Part shown: piece after piece, positions 1 to 6,366 of the stretch
Numbering within the stretch: the first letter of the stretch is position 1
Layout: the number at the start of each line of letters is the position of its first letter
From: Candidatus Fonsibacter sp.
Lineage (GTDB): Bacteria > Pseudomonadota > Alphaproteobacteria > Pelagibacterales > Pelagibacteraceae
Assembly (NCBI GenBank): GCA_009693745.1
Contig: SHWR01000034.1
Location: 1 to 11,511 of the forward strand
Reading direction: 5' to 3'
DNA: 11,511 nt
Translations under genes and position numbers: made by a program
The notes under the pieces: generated by a model
Told to the model about the DNA's origin: nothing
Seen by the model: the letters and a program-made list of their open reading frames with translations, nothing else
Database searches by the model: none

Positions 1-1168
1 AAGTATAATTTTAAGTAACAAAGATAATAGAATTTATTGGAATAAATCATGTCACATTGATGAAAACAAAACTGAAGAAGATATTAAGAAATTATTAGAA
101 GAAAATAACATATTTTACAAAGAATTTGAAGCTAATTTACTAAATTCTATAGAAAAAATTAAGAAAAACGATGGAACTCCATTTAAAGTTTTTACTCACT
201 ACTGGAAAAAAGCAGAGCAAGTCTATTTAGAAAATAATCATAGATATGATAACACTATATTTAAAAATTACAGTCGAAATTTTAAGAAAAATAAAAATAT
301 TGAAGCAATATATCCAAAAAAAAATTGGTATAAAAAATTTGAAAAATATTGGGAACCAAGCGAAGAAAAAGGGGAGCAAATATTAAATAATTTTATCAAA
401 AAAAGTATTGAAGATTATGCAATTAATCGAGACATTCCTTCAATTCAAGGTACTTCAAAATTATCTCCTTATTTAAAATTTGGTCAAATTTCAGTCCATA
501 GAATAATGCAAAAATGTTTGGAAATTAAAAATAAAAAAATCGGATATAGAAAATATATTAATGAAATTGGTTGGAGAGAATTTTCTCATTCTTTACTTCA
601 TAATTTTCCCGAAATGGAAAAAAGCAACCTAAGAAAAAATTTTGATAATTTTAAATGGAATAAAAATGAAAAATTATTATCAAAATGGAAAAAGGGATTA
701 ACTGGATATCCGATTGTTGATGCTGGTATGAGAGAACTTTATGAAACTGGATGGTTGCACAATAGAGTTCGAATGATTGTAGCTTCTTTTTTGGTAAAAC
801 ATTTAAGGATTCATTGGTTGGAAGGTGAAAAATATTTTAGAAATACACTATTGGATTTTAATATAGCTAATAACGTCGCTGGATGGCAATGGGTTGCTGG
901 TACAGGAGCTGATGCTGCTCCTTACTTTAGAATTTTTAATCCTATTTTACAGGGTGAAAAATTTGATGAAAAAGGCAATTATGTAAAAAAATGGTGTCCT
1001 GAACTAAAAAATGTACCAAATGAATTTTTGCACAAACCTTGGGAGATGCCAGAACAATTACAAAAAGAAAAAAATATCATAATAGGAAAAACATATCCAT
1101 TTCCAATTGTTAAGCATGAAGAAGCAAGAAACTCCGCTTTAAGAGCTTTTCAAGATTTAAAGAAATGA
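1..1168 (+). CDS. phrB: deoxyribodipyrimidine photolyase, C-terminal part (5' end outside window)
   Basis: Light-driven, FAD-dependent flavoenzyme that splits cyclobutane pyrimidine dimers in UV-damaged DNA. The reading frame is open from base 2 and gives 388 residues before TGA at 1166-1168. Family members are usually about 470-480 residues, so roughly 85-90 N-terminal residues are missing, including much of the antenna-chromophore domain. The ATG at 506 is internal: strongly photolyase-like sequence precedes it in frame (YWNK near residue 13, GTPFKVFTHYW near 60, GTSKLSPYLKFGQIS at about 150-164). Downstream are GWREF near 190, TGYPIVDAGMREL and GWLHNRVRM at about 234-258, and the FAD-site block GWQWVAGTGADAAPYFRIFNP near 294-314. 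These match the class I photolyase/cryptochrome family, and the intact FAD-site block favours a repair enzyme. The stop codon overlaps the next start as ATGA, the mark of a translationally coupled operon. Family certain; substrate class inferred. Confidence 0.95.
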   Translation, partial: SIILSNKDNRIYWNKSCHIDENKTEEDIKKLLEENNIFYKEFEANLLNSIEKIKKNDGTPFKVFTHYWKKAEQVYLENNHRYDNTIFKNYSRNFKKNKNIEAIYPKKNWYKKFEKYWEPSEEKGEQILNNFIKKSIEDYAINRDIPSIQGTSKLSPYLKFGQISVHRIMQKCLEIKNKKIGYRKYINEIGWREFSHSLLHNFPEMEKSNLRKNFDNFKWNKNEKLLSKWKKGLTGYPIVDAGMRELYETGWLHNRVRMIVASFLVKHLRIHWLEGEKYFRNTLLDFNIANNVAGWQWVAGTGADAAPYFRIFNPILQGEKFDEKGNYVKKWCPELKNVPNEFLHKPWEMPEQLQKEKNIIIGKTYPFPIVKHEEARNSALRAFQDLKK

Positions 1169-1272
1169 AAAAAAAAATTGCCATCGTGGGCAGTGGAATA
1201 TCAGGAATAAGTGCTGGATTTGACACTGAGCATACTGATGTTAGTCAATTTTTTTTAAGAAAAATCTGTTAA
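1165..1272 (+). pseudogene. remnant of FAD/NAD-binding oxidoreductase (amine-oxidase type), 5' end only
   Basis: A 35-codon frame whose ATG overlaps the photolyase TGA by four bases. It begins MKKKIAIVGSGISGISAG, a classic N-terminal beta strand plus dinucleotide-binding loop (G-x-G-x-x-G) of FAD-dependent oxidoreductases. Those proteins are normally over 400 residues. After about residue 19 the similarity stops and the frame runs through a hairpin and T-run to TAA at 1270-1272. From general knowledge of proteobacterial gene order, an FAD-dependent oxidoreductase of the amine-oxidase type commonly follows phrB, together with DUF1365 and cyclopropane-fatty-acid-synthase-like genes. I infer that this is what survives after a deletion or recombination. 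A functional 35-residue peptide is possible but unlikely. In another frame, 1214-1258 reads LDLTLSILMLVNFF then stop, which might be the tail of the gene at the far side of the deletion; this is speculative. Confidence 0.7.
1220..1256 (+). terminator. probable Rho-independent terminator of the photolyase transcript
   Basis: An imperfect hairpin is followed by eight T. TTG 1220-1222 pairs with CAA 1246-1248, ACT 1225-1227 with AGT 1243-1245, and AGCAT 1229-1233 with ATGTT 1238-1242 (one G-U pair). The loop is ACTG, the left arm has small bulges at 1223-1224 and 1228, and the T-run is 1249-1256. The T-run is on the 3' side only for + strand transcripts, so it serves the photolyase operon and not the opposing genes. 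The stem is AT-rich and modest in strength. Confidence 0.5.
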
Positions 1273-1282
1273 ATTTTGAAAC

Positions 1283-1945
1283 TTACTTTTTTAATTGATA
1301 ATTCCACTCTCCTTTAAGAGAAAAATCCATTGAAACCCATTGAAGTGTATCTTTAGCAAAACCTATTTGCACATCTATGAGCTCTCCTTTAACATTATAA
1401 AAATTAACGATTTGTTTTTTATCATCAATAACCCTCTCTTCCTCTTTCAAGAAAGTTACTTTTGTGTTTGTAGGTCTACAGCTTTGTCCTGCCACAAAGT
1501 TATTATTAATCAAAACATCATGATTCCACCAAGTTCCTAGTGAGAAATTTTTTTTAGAAGAATATTTAAAGAATTTACCCTCTGTGGTTCCATCAAAACT
1601 ATATTCACCATTATTTGAAATTGTAATTTTACAATAATCTTTATCACCTCCATCTTTTGTCTCTGATTTAAACTCAATTAATTTATTTTCTTTATAAATT
1701 TCTTTGCCAATTGAGTGATATTCATAAATAGAAACTCCTAATAATTTAATATTAAAAAATACATCTGTTGAAATTTCTTTAAGACCGTCCTTATCAGCGA
1801 AAATAACTTTATGATAACCTACTTTTTCATTATTTCTGTAAATATCAAACTCAATTTTTTTGATATTTTTATTATGATCTATATGAGCATTTAAATTTAG
1901 TGATAAAAGTATAGAGAATATTAATATAAAAAAAAAACGGAACAT
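1283..1945 (-). CDS. exported DUF6134-like protein of unknown function
   Basis: A 220-residue protein beginning with a clear Sec signal peptide: hydrophobic residues 2-19, with probable cleavage after LNLNA (residue 20). The mature part is rich in beta-strand-like segments. It has an early motif FDIYRNNEKVGYHKV (about 33-47), a VSIYEYHSIGKEIYKENKL stretch (71-89), a TWWNH segment near 138-142, and Cys105 and Cys156, which could form a disulfide in the periplasm. The pattern 'xYDIYxNGxxIGYHxV' after a signal peptide is what I associate with the DUF6134 family; biochemical function is unknown. It starts five bases after the aapP stop on the same strand, so it is probably read from the aap transcript. 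No convincing Shine-Dalgarno precedes the ATG, which suggests coupled translation. Family assignment is from memory and moderate; secretion is well supported. Confidence 0.8.
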   Translation of the reverse strand: MFRFFFILIFSILLSLNLNAHIDHNKNIKKIEFDIYRNNEKVGYHKVIFADKDGLKEISTDVFFNIKLLGVSIYEYHSIGKEIYKENKLIEFKSETKDGGDKDYCKITISNNGEYSFDGTTEGKFFKYSSKKNFSLGTWWNHDVLINNNFVAGQSCRPTNTKVTFLKEEERVIDDKKQIVNFYNVKGELIDVQIGFAKDTLQWVSMDFSLKGEWNYQLKK

Positions 1946-1950
1946 ATAAA

Positions 1951-2688
1951 TTAATGCAGTATTTGACTTAAAAAAAGCTTTGTTCTTTCATTTTCAGGAT
2001 TTTCAAAAAAATCTTTTGTTTTTTTAATCTCAATAATCTTTCCTTCATCCATAAAGACAACTCTATCAGCAACACTTTTAGCAAATCCCATTTCATGAGA
2101 AACAACAACCATTGTCATTCCGGCTTTAGCTAGATCGGTCATAATCTCCAATACTTCTTTTATCATTTCCGCATCTAAAGCTGATGTAGGTTCATCAAAC
2201 AACATAATTTTTGGCTGCATACATAATGCTCTCGCAATTGCTGCTCTTTGCTGTTGCCCTCCTGATAATTGTCCTGGATATTTATTTGCCTGTTCAGAAA
2301 TTTTAACTTTAGTTAAATACTCCATGGCGATTTCTTCACTTCTCTTTTTTGGAATTTTTTTAACCCAAGCTGGTGCCAATGCACAATTATCTAGAATTGT
2401 TAAATGAGGAAATAAATTAAATTGTTGAAAAACCATTCCTACGTCCCCTCTTATTTTATCAATATTTTTTAACGTATTATCCAATTCCATCCCCTGCACA
2501 ATTATGCTTCCTTCTTGATGCTGCTCAAGTCCATTTATGCATCTGATCAAAGTTGATTTTCCAGAACCTGATGGACCGCAGATAATTATTTTTTCTGTTT
2601 TATTTACATATAAATTAATATCCTTAAGTGCATGAAATTTTCCATACCACTTATTTACATTTTTGAATTCTATGATCTTTTCGCTCAT
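1951..2688 (-). CDS. aapP: general L-amino acid ABC transporter, ATP-binding subunit
   Basis: ATPase of the polar amino-acid uptake ABC transporter, working on the cytoplasmic face with AapQ and AapM. All nucleotide-binding motifs are present: Walker A GPSGSGKST (38-46), Q-loop VFQQFNLFPHLT (86-97), signature LSGGQQQR (141-148), Walker B IMLFDEP (161-167) and the switch histidine in VVSHEMGFA (His198). At 245 residues it has the usual length of the GlnQ/HisP/AapP group. The ATG shares its A with the TAA stop of aapM (TAATG), so translation is probably coupled by termination-reinitiation. The ATPase alone could be GlnQ or BztD. The aap name follows from two large permeases and an AapJ-type binding protein in the order J-Q-M-P. 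Confidence 0.93.
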   Translation of the reverse strand: MSEKIIEFKNVNKWYGKFHALKDINLYVNKTEKIIICGPSGSGKSTLIRCINGLEQHQEGSIIVQGMELDNTLKNIDKIRGDVGMVFQQFNLFPHLTILDNCALAPAWVKKIPKKRSEEIAMEYLTKVKISEQANKYPGQLSGGQQQRAAIARALCMQPKIMLFDEPTSALDAEMIKEVLEIMTDLAKAGMTMVVVSHEMGFAKSVADRVVFMDEGKIIEIKKTKDFFENPENERTKLFLSQILH

Positions 2689-3740
2689 TAATGTTTTTCT
2701 GTGCTAAATTTTTTTTCTAAACTTTGTGTATATCTACTTAATAAATATGAAAAAAACCAAAAAATTAATCCAACAAAAATATACCCCTCAACAGCCATTC
2801 CAAGCCAATATGAGTTAGATTTTGCTAAATTAACCATGCCTAAAAGTTCAAGTAAGCCAACCAATATAATTAAAGGTGTGTCCTTGAATAATGCAATAAA
2901 AGTGTTTGTAAGGCCTGGAATTACCGTCTTAATAGCCTGCGGTAATATAACTAAAAAATTCATCTTCCAATAGCTCATACCTAGCGATTTTGCTGCTTCA
3001 TACTGACCTTTTGGCAAAGATTGAAGGCCACCTCTAATTACTTCAGCTACATATGCAGATTCAAATATACCTATACCAATTGCAACTCTTAATAATTTAT
3101 CAACATTCGTATTGGCCGGCAACAGCAATGGAAACATAATTGCAGCTGCAAATAGAACTGTGATTAAAGGTATTCCTCTCCAAAATTCTACAAAAGCAAT
3201 ACAAAAGTATTTAATAACTGGCAACTCAGATCTTTTTCCTAAAGCCAATAAAACTCCTAAAGGAAATGCAAATATAATTCCAAAAAAAGTTAACATGAAT
3301 GTCAATGAAAGTCCCCCCCAAACTCTGGTTTCAACATTCTCCAAACCAAATCCTCCATGAATTAAAACAAATCCTATTATTGGAAAAATAAAAATTAAAA
3401 AAAATAGTATATATGGTTTTATTTTTGGTTTTACAAAAAAAGCACTTGTTATTGTTAAAATTAAAATTATAAAAGCTAAATTAACTCTCCAAAGTTGTTT
3501 ATCAGGATAAAATCCATAAATAAGTTTTTCGAACCAAACACTAATAAAAACCCAACAAGCTCCTCCTGCTTTACAGTCAGATTTAGTTTTTCCAACAAAA
3601 GTAGCCTTAATAATTGCCCAATCTATTAAAGAAGGAATTATTGATAAAATAATAAGTAAGACAAACAATGAAATTATAGAATTGTACCAATTTGAAAACA
3701 AATTTACTTTTAACCAATTTTTTATATTTTCTTTATTCAT
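2688..3740 (-). CDS. aapM: general L-amino acid ABC transporter, permease AapM
   Basis: One of two inner-membrane subunits forming the amino-acid channel. The 350 residues include hydrophobic segments near 22-39, 87-102, 109-127, 145-167, 180-207, 219-230, 287-303 and 317-334. The cytoplasmic EAA loop, which contacts the ATPase, is EAAKSLGMSYWKMNFLVILPQ (about 248-268). A CKAGGACW segment near 56-63 in the first external loop is characteristic of AapM/BztC-type permeases, which are longer than HisM/GlnP because of extra N-terminal membrane segments. The start lies two bases after the aapQ stop and the stop overlaps the aapP start by one base, so the three genes are tightly coupled. Substrate range (broad L-amino acids) is inferred from the family. 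Confidence 0.93.
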   Translation of the reverse strand: MNKENIKNWLKVNLFSNWYNSIISLFVLLIILSIIPSLIDWAIIKATFVGKTKSDCKAGGACWVFISVWFEKLIYGFYPDKQLWRVNLAFIILILTITSAFFVKPKIKPYILFFLIFIFPIIGFVLIHGGFGLENVETRVWGGLSLTFMLTFFGIIFAFPLGVLLALGKRSELPVIKYFCIAFVEFWRGIPLITVLFAAAIMFPLLLPANTNVDKLLRVAIGIGIFESAYVAEVIRGGLQSLPKGQYEAAKSLGMSYWKMNFLVILPQAIKTVIPGLTNTFIALFKDTPLIILVGLLELLGMVNLAKSNSYWLGMAVEGYIFVGLIFWFFSYLLSRYTQSLEKKFSTEKH

Positions 3741-3742
3741 TT

Positions 3743-4927
3743 TTATCTTTCGACTAAAGCAATTTTTTTATTATACCAATTTAAAACAAGTGAGATTAAT
3801 AAACTGATAGTTAGATACGTCATCATAACAATAAAAATAATTTCAATTGCTTTTCCTGTTTGTGATAAAGCTGTTCCTGCAAATGCTCCTGTTAAATCTG
3901 GATATCCTATAGCTGCTGCTAATGAAGAATTTTTTGTTAGATTTAAATACTGATTAGTTGTTGGAGGAATAATAACTCTTAACGCTTGTGGTATTATTAT
4001 TAAATTAAGCGATTGAGAATTATTTAATCCTAATGATTTTGCAGCCTCCTTTTGACCTTTGTTAATTGCTAAAATTCCTGCTCTAACATTCTCTGCTATA
4101 AATGCAGAAGTGTATAGCGATAGAGAAAATACTAATGCTAAAAATTCTGGAATTAATTTAATGCCTCCCAAATAATTAAAAATACCAAAATTTTTAATTA
4201 ACTTTGGATACTCAATATTTATAGTTACTCCACCAATCAAAGAAAAAACTAGAGGAAATAAAACAATTAAAAATAAAGATATTCTAAAAACAGGAACAAC
4301 TTTTGCATGCTCATAAAATATTTTATTAGCGTAATACTTAATTAGAATTATTGTAAGCAGTGAAAAAACAATCCCATAAAATATATAGTGTGAATTAGTA
4401 AAAATAAATTTTGGTATATAAAAACCCTGTAAATTAATGATTAAAAAATTAAATATTATTAAACTTTTTTCCGTACTTGGTAATGATCTTAAAACTGTAA
4501 AATACCAAAAAAAAATCTGCAAAATTAAAGGTAAATTTCTAAATAATTCCACATATACTAATGATAATTTATTTATTATCCAATTTGTAGAAAGTCTTGA
4601 AACTCCTATAATAAAACCAAGTATCGTTGCAAAAAATATTCCAAAAAAAGCCACTAACAATGTGTTTAGTAAACCAACAAGATAAGCTCTTCCATAGCTT
4701 GAGGAGCCATCATAATCGACAAGGCTAAATTGAATATCAAAACCAGAATTGGTGCCCAAAAAATCAAATCCAGAAGTCATATTTCTGGCTTTCATATTTA
4801 TTTGTGCATTATTTGCAAAAAAATAAATAATAAAGATAAAAATAAAAATTAATAAAAGCTGAGGAATTAAATTAGATAACTGTAAATTTTTTTTAAGTGA
4901 AGTTTTAAAACCAGAACTTAAAAACAT
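3743..4927 (-). CDS. aapQ: general L-amino acid ABC transporter, permease AapQ
   Basis: Second inner-membrane subunit of the amino-acid importer. It has 394 residues, long as expected for AapQ/BztB. There is an N-terminal membrane segment near 19-38, a periplasmic stretch with GFDFLGTNSGFDI (53-65), and membrane segments near 83-108, 124-145, 157-168, 180-197, 214-234, 260-276 and 362-383. The EAA loop is EAAKSLGLNNSQSLNLIIIP (294-313), followed by the very conserved QYLNLTKNSSLAAAIGYPDL (326-345), a hallmark of this permease type. It is separated from aapJ by 59 bases containing a terminator-like hairpin, and from aapM by two bases. No clear Shine-Dalgarno precedes the ATG, so its translation is probably weak compared with aapJ. 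Confidence 0.93.
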   Translation of the reverse strand: MFLSSGFKTSLKKNLQLSNLIPQLLLIFIFIFIIYFFANNAQINMKARNMTSGFDFLGTNSGFDIQFSLVDYDGSSSYGRAYLVGLLNTLLVAFFGIFFATILGFIIGVSRLSTNWIINKLSLVYVELFRNLPLILQIFFWYFTVLRSLPSTEKSLIIFNFLIINLQGFYIPKFIFTNSHYIFYGIVFSLLTIILIKYYANKIFYEHAKVVPVFRISLFLIVLFPLVFSLIGGVTINIEYPKLIKNFGIFNYLGGIKLIPEFLALVFSLSLYTSAFIAENVRAGILAINKGQKEAAKSLGLNNSQSLNLIIIPQALRVIIPPTTNQYLNLTKNSSLAAAIGYPDLTGAFAGTALSQTGKAIEIIFIVMMTYLTISLLISLVLNWYNKKIALVER

Positions 4928-4938
4928 ATGTTTAACTT

Positions 4939-4971
4939 AAAAAAAAGGGCCGATAATTACTCGGCCCTTTT
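4939..4971 (-). terminator. strong hairpin with T-run between aapJ and aapQ (partial terminator / mRNA stabiliser)
   Basis: On the + strand AAAAGGGCCGA (4943-4953) is perfectly complementary to TCGGCCCTTTT (4961-4971), with loop TAATTAC. In the direction of aap transcription the GC-rich stem is followed by eight T (complement of 4939-4946). This is the most GC-rich spot in an AT-rich region. By analogy with other binding-protein transporter operons, it should end most transcripts after aapJ, or protect the aapJ 3' end, while allowing read-through into aapQMP. Confidence 0.85.
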
Positions 4972-4986
4972 ATAAATTTTAAGAAA

Positions 4987-6018
4987 CTATCTTACTGGAG
5001 GTGAGTATAAAATACCACCTTTTGTCCATAATTGATTTAGTCCTCTTGCTAAACCAACTGGCGTTTTTGGACCAACGTTAGCTTCGTAGCTTTCTCCATA
5101 ATTACCAACTTGTTTAATTATATTGTAGCTCCACTCATTGCCTAAGCTAAGATTTTTACCAGTTTCACCTTCAAGTCCTAACAATCTTTTGATTGCAGGA
5201 TTGTCAGTAGATTTTAAACTGTCAACATTAGCTTTTGTAACACCTAACTCTTCAGCTTCGATCATTACGTTAAGAGTCCATCTTGTAATGTTTGCCCAGT
5301 TTTCATCATTACCTCTTACAACGGGACCTAATGGCTCTTTAGAAATTGTTTCCGGCAAAATTATATGGTCAGCTGGATTTTTAGTTTTTGTTCTGTTTGC
5401 AGCTAATCCTGATTTGTCAGTAGTATAAACATCACAACGTCCAGAGTCATAAGCGGCAACCGCTTCGTCAGACTTTGTAAAAGCTACCGGTTCATACTGA
5501 AGTTTATTTGCTTTAAAATAATCTCTTAGGTTTAGTTCCGTAGTAGTTCCTGTTTCTACACAAACTTTTACGTTGTTAAGTTTTTTTGCTGAATTAATAT
5601 TGGCAGCTTTTCTAACCATGAAGCCTTGTCCATCGTAGAAATTAGTTCCGATAAAATCTAAAGCAAGTCCACCATCTCTTGATAAAGTCCATGTTGTATT
5701 TCTTGCTAGAACGTCAATATCTCCAGCTTTTAGAACTTCGAATCTATCTTTTGCACTTAGAGGGGTAAATTTAACTTTATTAGCATCTCCAAGTATAGCA
5801 GCAGCTACTGCTCTACAAAAATCTACATCGATTCCTGCCCATTTTCCTGATGCATCAGCATTAGAAAACCCTGGGACACCTTGGGAAACTCCGCAATTTA
5901 CTGATCCACGTTTTATTACGTTTTCTCTAGTTTGATTTGCATTAGCATTAAAAGTTGTAAATATAAAAGTTACAACAAAAGCTAAAATAGCAAACGAATT
6001 TATTTTAATTTTTTTCAT
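4987..6018 (-). CDS. aapJ: general L-amino acid ABC transporter, periplasmic binding protein
   Basis: Captures L-amino acids in the periplasm and delivers them to AapQM. The 343-residue precursor has a Sec signal peptide: Lys-rich start, hydrophobic 9-23, and an A-N-A site so that cleavage falls after Ala27. The mature protein opens RENVIKRGSVNCGVSQGVPGF, typical of AapJ. It continues with GIDVDFCRAVAAAILGD (62-78), a ligand-contact block AKDRFEVLKAGDIDVLARNTTWT (89-111), VCVETGTTTELNL (152-164) and YDSGRCDVYTTDKSGL (190-205). Four cysteines (42, 68, 153, 195) could form disulfides. The start is preceded by eleven A and no Shine-Dalgarno. A promoter candidate lies 30-58 bases upstream and a terminator-like hairpin just downstream, consistent with high, separate expression of the binding protein. 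Confidence 0.96.
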   Translation of the reverse strand: MKKIKINSFAILAFVVTFIFTTFNANANQTRENVIKRGSVNCGVSQGVPGFSNADASGKWAGIDVDFCRAVAAAILGDANKVKFTPLSAKDRFEVLKAGDIDVLARNTTWTLSRDGGLALDFIGTNFYDGQGFMVRKAANINSAKKLNNVKVCVETGTTTELNLRDYFKANKLQYEPVAFTKSDEAVAAYDSGRCDVYTTDKSGLAANRTKTKNPADHIILPETISKEPLGPVVRGNDENWANITRWTLNVMIEAEELGVTKANVDSLKSTDNPAIKRLLGLEGETGKNLSLGNEWSYNIIKQVGNYGESYEANVGPKTPVGLARGLNQLWTKGGILYSPPVR

Positions 6019-6047
6019 TTTTTTTTTTTGTTAAGTTTAGTAACAGT

Positions 6048-6076
6048 TTTATACTTAATTAAGAAATCACTTTAAA
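6048..6076 (-). promoter_or_regulatory. aapJ: candidate sigma-70 promoter of the aap operon with a palindrome in the spacer
   Basis: Read on the - strand, TTTAAA (complement of 6071-6076, 4 of 6 to the -35 consensus) is followed after exactly 17 bases by TATAAA (complement of 6048-6053, 5 of 6 to the -10 consensus). Transcription would start near 6041 and give a leader of about 22 bases to the aapJ ATG. The spacer contains the perfect 10-base palindrome CTTAATTAAG (6054-6063), a possible operator. In AT-rich DNA such matches occur easily, so this rests on position between genes plus spacing. Confidence 0.45.
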
Positions 6077-6087
6077 GAATATTTTAG

Positions 6088-6366
6088 CTATAAACAATCT
6101 AAGGTTGTGCTGATATATTTGCTTATTATATTTTTTCGAACTTTACGATCTTTTTTTAATTTATATTCGAATTGCATAGCTTTTTTTTTTGAAAGCATTT
6201 TTTTTTTAAAAATTAAAATCCATTTTCTGCCTCTTGTAAACTTAGCTCCTTTACCACTATTATGAAGTTGAAGTCTTTTTTTTAAATTATTTGTCCAGCC
6301 TACGTAAGAAACAATTTTTTTATTACTTAAATTGGCAATTATATAAACATAAAATTTGTCTAACAC
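6088..6366 (-). CDS. small GIY-YIG nuclease-domain protein (UPF0213/YhbQ-like)
   Basis: A 92-residue protein made almost wholly of a GIY-YIG fold. YVYII (6-10) stands for the GIY strand, YVGWTNNLKKRLQLHNSGKG (21-40) for the YIG strand plus the conserved Arg31 and His35-Asn36, then KFTRGRKW (42-49), and FEYKLKK (66-72) with the metal-binding Glu67. Small stand-alone proteins of this kind are widespread; a structure-selective DNA endonuclease or repair role is suspected but generally unproven. The C-terminal half is very Lys-rich. The start is GTG at 6364-6366, directly after the TAA of the upstream dehydrogenase and in the same frame, so no earlier start is possible. It likely shares that gene's transcript. 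The N-terminal catalytic motif appears complete, so I regard it as a real gene. Confidence 0.85.
   Translation of the reverse strand: MLDKFYVYIIANLSNKKIVSYVGWTNNLKKRLQLHNSGKGAKFTRGRKWILIFKKKMLSKKKAMQFEYKLKKDRKVRKNIISKYISTTLDCL

Noticed and set aside
506..1168. Photolyase starting at the ATG at 506 as a short 220-residue protein
   Set aside because: The same frame is open to the window edge and the upstream codons encode conserved photolyase sequence, so the ATG is an internal Met.
1249..1282. Terminator for the aap/DUF6134 transcript on the - strand just after 1283
   Set aside because: Only AT-only, weak stems are present, and the nearby 1220-1248 hairpin has its T-run on the wrong side for the - strand.
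1340..1540. Short + strand frames opposite the - strand genes (for example 1340-1540, 2701-2973, 3112-3360, 4437-4685, 5138-5428, 6356-6679, 7758-7970)
   Set aside because: Each lies wholly or almost wholly antisense to a well-supported gene and shows no recognisable domain or start signal.
6019..6029. The A11 run before aapJ as a sequencing artefact
   Set aside because: It lies before the start codon and does not affect any frame; homopolymers of this size are common in this window, so there is no reason to suspect an error.
6088..6366. GIY-YIG gene as a homing endonuclease or mobile element
   Set aside because: It is a small stand-alone domain without intron, flanking repeats or DNA-binding extension, and it fits the common UPF0213-type proteins.
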